Shown: positions 5,250 through 7,514 of the stretch, piece by piece
How the letters are laid out: each line of letters starts with the position of its first letter
How positions within the stretch are numbered: position 1 is the stretch's first letter
From: an uncultured Collinsella sp.
GTDB lineage: Bacteria > Actinomycetota > Coriobacteriia > Coriobacteriales > Coriobacteriaceae
Direction of reading: 5' to 3'
Length of the DNA stretch: 7,514 nt
NCBI GenBank assembly: GCA_902496005.1
Contig: CABUZI010000082.1
Location: 1-7,514, forward strand
Notes under the pieces: generated by a model
Told to the model about the DNA's origin: nothing
The model's database searches: none
The model's input: the letters and a program-made list of their open reading frames with translations, nothing else
Translations under genes and position numbers: made by a program

Positions 5250-6140
5250 ATGAGTGATTTTGTCCTGACCTGTGAATCCGCCGCCGATCGAACCCGTGAG
5301 TTCTTTGCGTCGCGCAATATTTCTGTCGTGTGTTTTCATTACGAGATCGACGATGTTGTCTATACGGACGATCTGTATCAGTCGATTACGCCGGACGAGT
5401 TTTTTGCCCAGATTGCCGCGGGCGCCATGCCCAAGACGTCTCAGGTGAGCGTAGGTGAGTACGAGGAGTTTTGGGAGCCGTTTGTTGCCGAGGGCAAAGA
5501 CGTGCTGCACCTGGCGTTGTCGTCGGGTATTTCGGGCACGTATGGATCGGCCTGCGTTGCGGCGCAGATGCTCGCGGATCGCTATCCCCAGGGCGGCAAG
5601 GTGCGCGTCATCGATTCGCTGGCGGCGTCTTCGGGCTTTGGCCTGCTGGCGGAATGTGCCGCCGACGTTCGCGATAGCGGCGCTTCGCTCGATGAGACGG
5701 CCGCTTGGATTGAGGAGCATAAACTCAACCTTCACCACTGGTTCTTCTCGTCCGATCTGTCGAGCTACCTGCGCGGCGGGCGCATTTCGGCCGCGAGTGC
5801 AATCATCGGCACGGCGCTCAAGATTTGCCCGCTTATGACGGTCGATTGCGAAGGTGAGCTGGCGCCGCGTGAGAAGATTCGCACCAAGAAGCGCGCGATC
5901 TCCGAGATGGCCAAGACCGTGATGGCGCATGTGCAGGACGGCGCGAACTATTCGGGCAAGTGCATCATGTCGCACTCGGCGTGCCGCGAGGACGCCGAGG
6001 CCGTTGCGGCACTGATAGAGGAACAGGTTCCGCAGCTCAAAGGCAAGATTGAGATCAATAGCATTGGTGCTCTGATTGGCTCGCATACCGGCCCTGGCAC
6101 GGTGGCCGTCTTCTTTATGGGCGACAAGCGCGTGGACTAA
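5250..6140 (+). CDS. DegV-family fatty-acid-binding protein
   Basis: 296 residues, a normal length for the family. DegV proteins bind a fatty acid between an N-terminal and a C-terminal alpha/beta lobe; in Firmicutes relatives (FakB) they present it to the kinase FakA for entry into phospholipid synthesis. Visible marks are an N-terminal TCESAAD, MPKTSQVSVGE (60-70) holding the Thr-Ser pair expected to contact the carboxylate, LSSGISGTYGS (90-100), YLRGGRISAAS (173-183) and IGSHTGPGTVAVFF near the end. No fakA-like kinase lies in the window, so whether it works as a FakB is inferred only from the family. There is no signal peptide or membrane segment, so it is cytoplasmic. The gene stands alone: it is divergent from fbp and convergent with the barrel-protein gene. 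Confidence 0.93.
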   Translation: MSDFVLTCESAADRTREFFASRNISVVCFHYEIDDVVYTDDLYQSITPDEFFAQIAAGAMPKTSQVSVGEYEEFWEPFVAEGKDVLHLALSSGISGTYGSACVAAQMLADRYPQGGKVRVIDSLAASSGFGLLAECAADVRDSGASLDETAAWIEEHKLNLHHWFFSSDLSSYLRGGRISAASAIIGTALKICPLMTVDCEGELAPREKIRTKKRAISEMAKTVMAHVQDGANYSGKCIMSHSACREDAEAVAALIEEQVPQLKGKIEINSIGALIGSHTGPGTVAVFFMGDKRVD

Positions 6141-6202
6141 CGTTCGTGGGCTGGCTGACGGTTTTAACGGCTGCGCTTGTCCCTCCTGATATTTGATAAC
6201 AG

Positions 6203-6238
6203 AAAAAGGCCCGTCCCGTTGTTTGCGGGACGGGCCTT
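6203..6238 (-). terminator. Rho-independent terminator between convergent genes
   Basis: A perfect 13-bp stem pairs 6206-6218 (AAGGCCCGTCCCG) with 6226-6238 around a seven-base loop. On the minus strand it continues into a T-run (6207-6203), 10 bases after the barrel-gene stop. On the plus strand no T-run follows, so it may stop degV transcripts only weakly, although no other degV terminator was seen. Confidence 0.88.
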
Positions 6239-6248
6239 GCTGTTGCGG

Positions 6249-7340
6249 CTAGCGTTTCTTTCCGCGGAAGAAGAAGCCGTGCAGCGAGGGCTTGAGGCCG
6301 CGGTTGGCGCGACGTTCCTCGATATGATCGTGGATCGAAGCGACGCGTTCGATGACTTCGTCGGGGATCGGCACATCGGGATTCATGTTCTCGACCTGGC
6401 TGACCTCGGCGGCGGCGACCTGGTCGATAATGGGCACATCGTCGCGCGAGATGACGGGCGTGGCGTCTTCCTTCATCTTGCGATAGCGCTGCATCATGTC
6501 GGTCTGCAGCTGCTGGGCCGATGGCGGCGTCCAGATGATGGCGTTGGCGCCGGCGGCGATGGTCTCACGGATGCTCTCGGGCGTCTTGCCGCCCGGTGCG
6601 ATGAGCGGCAGGTTGGGATAGTGCTCGCGCAGCTCGCGCAGGACCTGGGGCGTGTTTTTACCGGCGGCGATGTTGAGAATCTTGGCTCCGGCGCGCACCT
6701 TGGCATGAGCATCGTCGTCGCAGCGAACGACCGTGGCGATTACGGGGATGTCGGCGATGTTGGTGATGTGCTCGACCATCTCGGCGGTGGCGGGGGAGTT
6801 GACCACGCAGCCCGCCGCACCCTGCATCTCGGAGACGGCCGCCATCTGCACGGAACGCTTACCGGTGGTGGTGCCGCCGCCAACGCCCACAAAGACCGGG
6901 CACTCGGCAACGGTCAGCAGCGCCTGCGTAATGGCGGGCTGCGGCGTGAAGGGGTAGACGGCAAACACGGCGTCGGCATTGGAATTGCGGATGACCGCCA
7001 CGTCGGTGGTGTAGATGAGCGATTTGATGCGGCGACCAAAGAGCGTAAAACCGCTGGCCTCCTCGATCTCATCGGGCATACGGAGGGCCGCCTTGCGCAG
7101 GCGCCCGTCGATGGGCAGCGGCTCCATGGGCAAAAGGCCGTTGGGGGTTACGGCCACCTGGGGCTCGGTAAATTCGTCTGCAAGCTCAACCTCGGAGAAG
7201 TCGACCGAGGCGACGATGTCCTCGTGAACCTCCGCAGGAACATCGATGGGGGCTTGGTCGTTCGTCGCGGCAGGCGTATCGAAGGAGCTGGTGGCGACAA
7301 AAGCGTCGACGCGCTCGTTCAAATCGTTGAGAGAATCCAT
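6249..7340 (-). CDS. Beta/alpha-barrel protein of unknown function with N- and C-terminal extensions
   Basis: 363 residues starting at ATG 7340; the ribosome binding site is poor (GGA five bases upstream). Residues 1-75 are acidic and low in predicted structure. Residues about 80-290 read as a (beta/alpha)8 barrel with strand-like stretches at DAVFAVYPFTP (123-133), CPVFVGVGGGTTTGK (147-161), AGCVVNSPA, IPVIATVV, AKILNIAAGKNTP (219-231), LPLIAPGGKTPESIR (245-258) and ANAIIWTPPSAQQL. The Gly-rich ends of late strands resemble phosphate-binding sites in KDPG-aldolase-like and HisF-like barrels. I associate similar barrels with proteins annotated only as 'hydrolase' or 'beta/alpha barrel' in Gram-positives, with no established reaction. 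Lys220 and Lys228 are candidate active-site residues by position only. Residues 296-363 are a charged tail ending in RGKKR. There is no signal peptide, so it is cytoplasmic. It appears monocistronic in this window and has its own terminator. Confidence 0.8.
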   Translation of the reverse strand: MDSLNDLNERVDAFVATSSFDTPAATNDQAPIDVPAEVHEDIVASVDFSEVELADEFTEPQVAVTPNGLLPMEPLPIDGRLRKAALRMPDEIEEASGFTLFGRRIKSLIYTTDVAVIRNSNADAVFAVYPFTPQPAITQALLTVAECPVFVGVGGGTTTGKRSVQMAAVSEMQGAAGCVVNSPATAEMVEHITNIADIPVIATVVRCDDDAHAKVRAGAKILNIAAGKNTPQVLRELREHYPNLPLIAPGGKTPESIRETIAAGANAIIWTPPSAQQLQTDMMQRYRKMKEDATPVISRDDVPIIDQVAAAEVSQVENMNPDVPIPDEVIERVASIHDHIEERRANRGLKPSLHGFFFRGKKR

Positions 7341-7462
7341 GGCGGTCCGTTTCTATGTTGTGCGCCCGTCAGCGTGCGACCGGCGCTACGATTGCTAAAT
7401 CGTTTGACGAGTTGATTTTTCCCCGCCGCGCCATCCGTTAGACTGAAGGGTCGGCGAACGTG

Positions 7463-7468
7463 AAGGAG
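7463..7468 (+). promoter_or_regulatory. Ribosome binding site of the right-edge gene
   Basis: AAGGAG lies five bases before GTG at 7474, a good spacing. The preceding spacer (7341-7462) shows a -10-like TAGACT at 7439-7444 but no well-spaced -35. Confidence 0.55.
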
Positions 7469-7473
7469 CTGTG

Positions 7474-7514
7474 GTGGCGGGAATCGAGGTGCTATCTTGC
7501 ATGTCCCGTATACA
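7474..7514 (+). CDS. Start of an unidentified gene, cut by the window edge
   Basis: Thirteen codons are visible, reading MAGIEVLSCMSRI, after a strong ribosome binding site. An in-frame GTG at 7471 is the other possible start but sits too close to the site. The short beta-strand-like IEVLSCM would suit the start of a glycosyltransferase or another Rossmann-like domain, but there is too little sequence to assign a function. Confidence 0.45.
   Translation, partial: MAGIEVLSCMSRI

Noticed and set aside
4932..6086. Upstream extension of the fbp frame, which would give a 1023-residue protein
   Set aside because: The extension covers the degV gene in antisense and has no family similarity. The ATG at 4931 has a good ribosome binding site and gives the normal enzyme length.
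6177..7415. 412-codon open frame on the plus strand opposite the barrel-protein gene
   Set aside because: It is an antisense shadow of a GC-rich gene. Its translation is rich in Gly, Asp, His and Val with no domain pattern, whereas the minus frame shows a clear barrel protein.

Overview
The window looks like chromosomal DNA of a high-GC Gram-positive bacterium, most likely a gut actinomycete of the class Coriobacteriia (Collinsella-like). The reasons are the high GC with GC-rich third codon positions, several GTG starts, a class III fructose-bisphosphatase, a DegV lipid-binding protein, tandem GtrA proteins, and a pair of surface proteins with Ser/Lys/Asp-rich stalks. The genus is inferred from style and content, not from a marker gene.

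Positions 1-1754 (+ strand) hold two surface-protein genes that abut at a stop/start junction. The first is cut by the window edge. Its visible part has a beta-propeller-like blade, one InlB/Listeria-Bacteroides repeat, a Gly/Ser/Thr linker, a Lys/Ser/Asp repeat stalk and a C-terminal membrane anchor with a degenerate sorting motif. The second is a membrane-anchored DUF4430 protein. A strong terminator (1777-1814) ends this unit, back to back with a minus-strand terminator (1854-1887).

Positions 1914-4931 (- strand) hold, in transcription order, class III fructose-1,6-bisphosphatase (fbp) and two tandem GtrA-family four-helix membrane proteins. The two gtrA-like genes are diverged paralogues. 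They are separated by a 219-base spacer that contains two inverted repeats.

The 318-base divergent spacer 4932-5249 lies between fbp and degV. It holds a perfect 10-bp inverted repeat close to fbp, a 12-bp palindrome, repeated TTGGTAAA words, and an 8-base direct repeat with a 21-base period next to degV. These are the best candidate regulatory sites in the window.

Positions 5250-6140 (+) hold a complete DegV-family protein. Positions 6249-7340 (-) hold a beta/alpha-barrel protein of unknown function with disordered N- and C-terminal extensions. A perfect 13-bp terminator hairpin lies between these two convergent genes. At the right edge a plus-strand gene begins, preceded by a good ribosome binding site, but only about 13 codons are visible.

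No rRNA, tRNA, CRISPR array, insertion sequence or phage gene was seen. Most genes are ordinary housekeeping or surface functions. The items most worth a second look are the surface-protein pair, the orphan barrel protein and the symmetric sites in the fbp/degV spacer.
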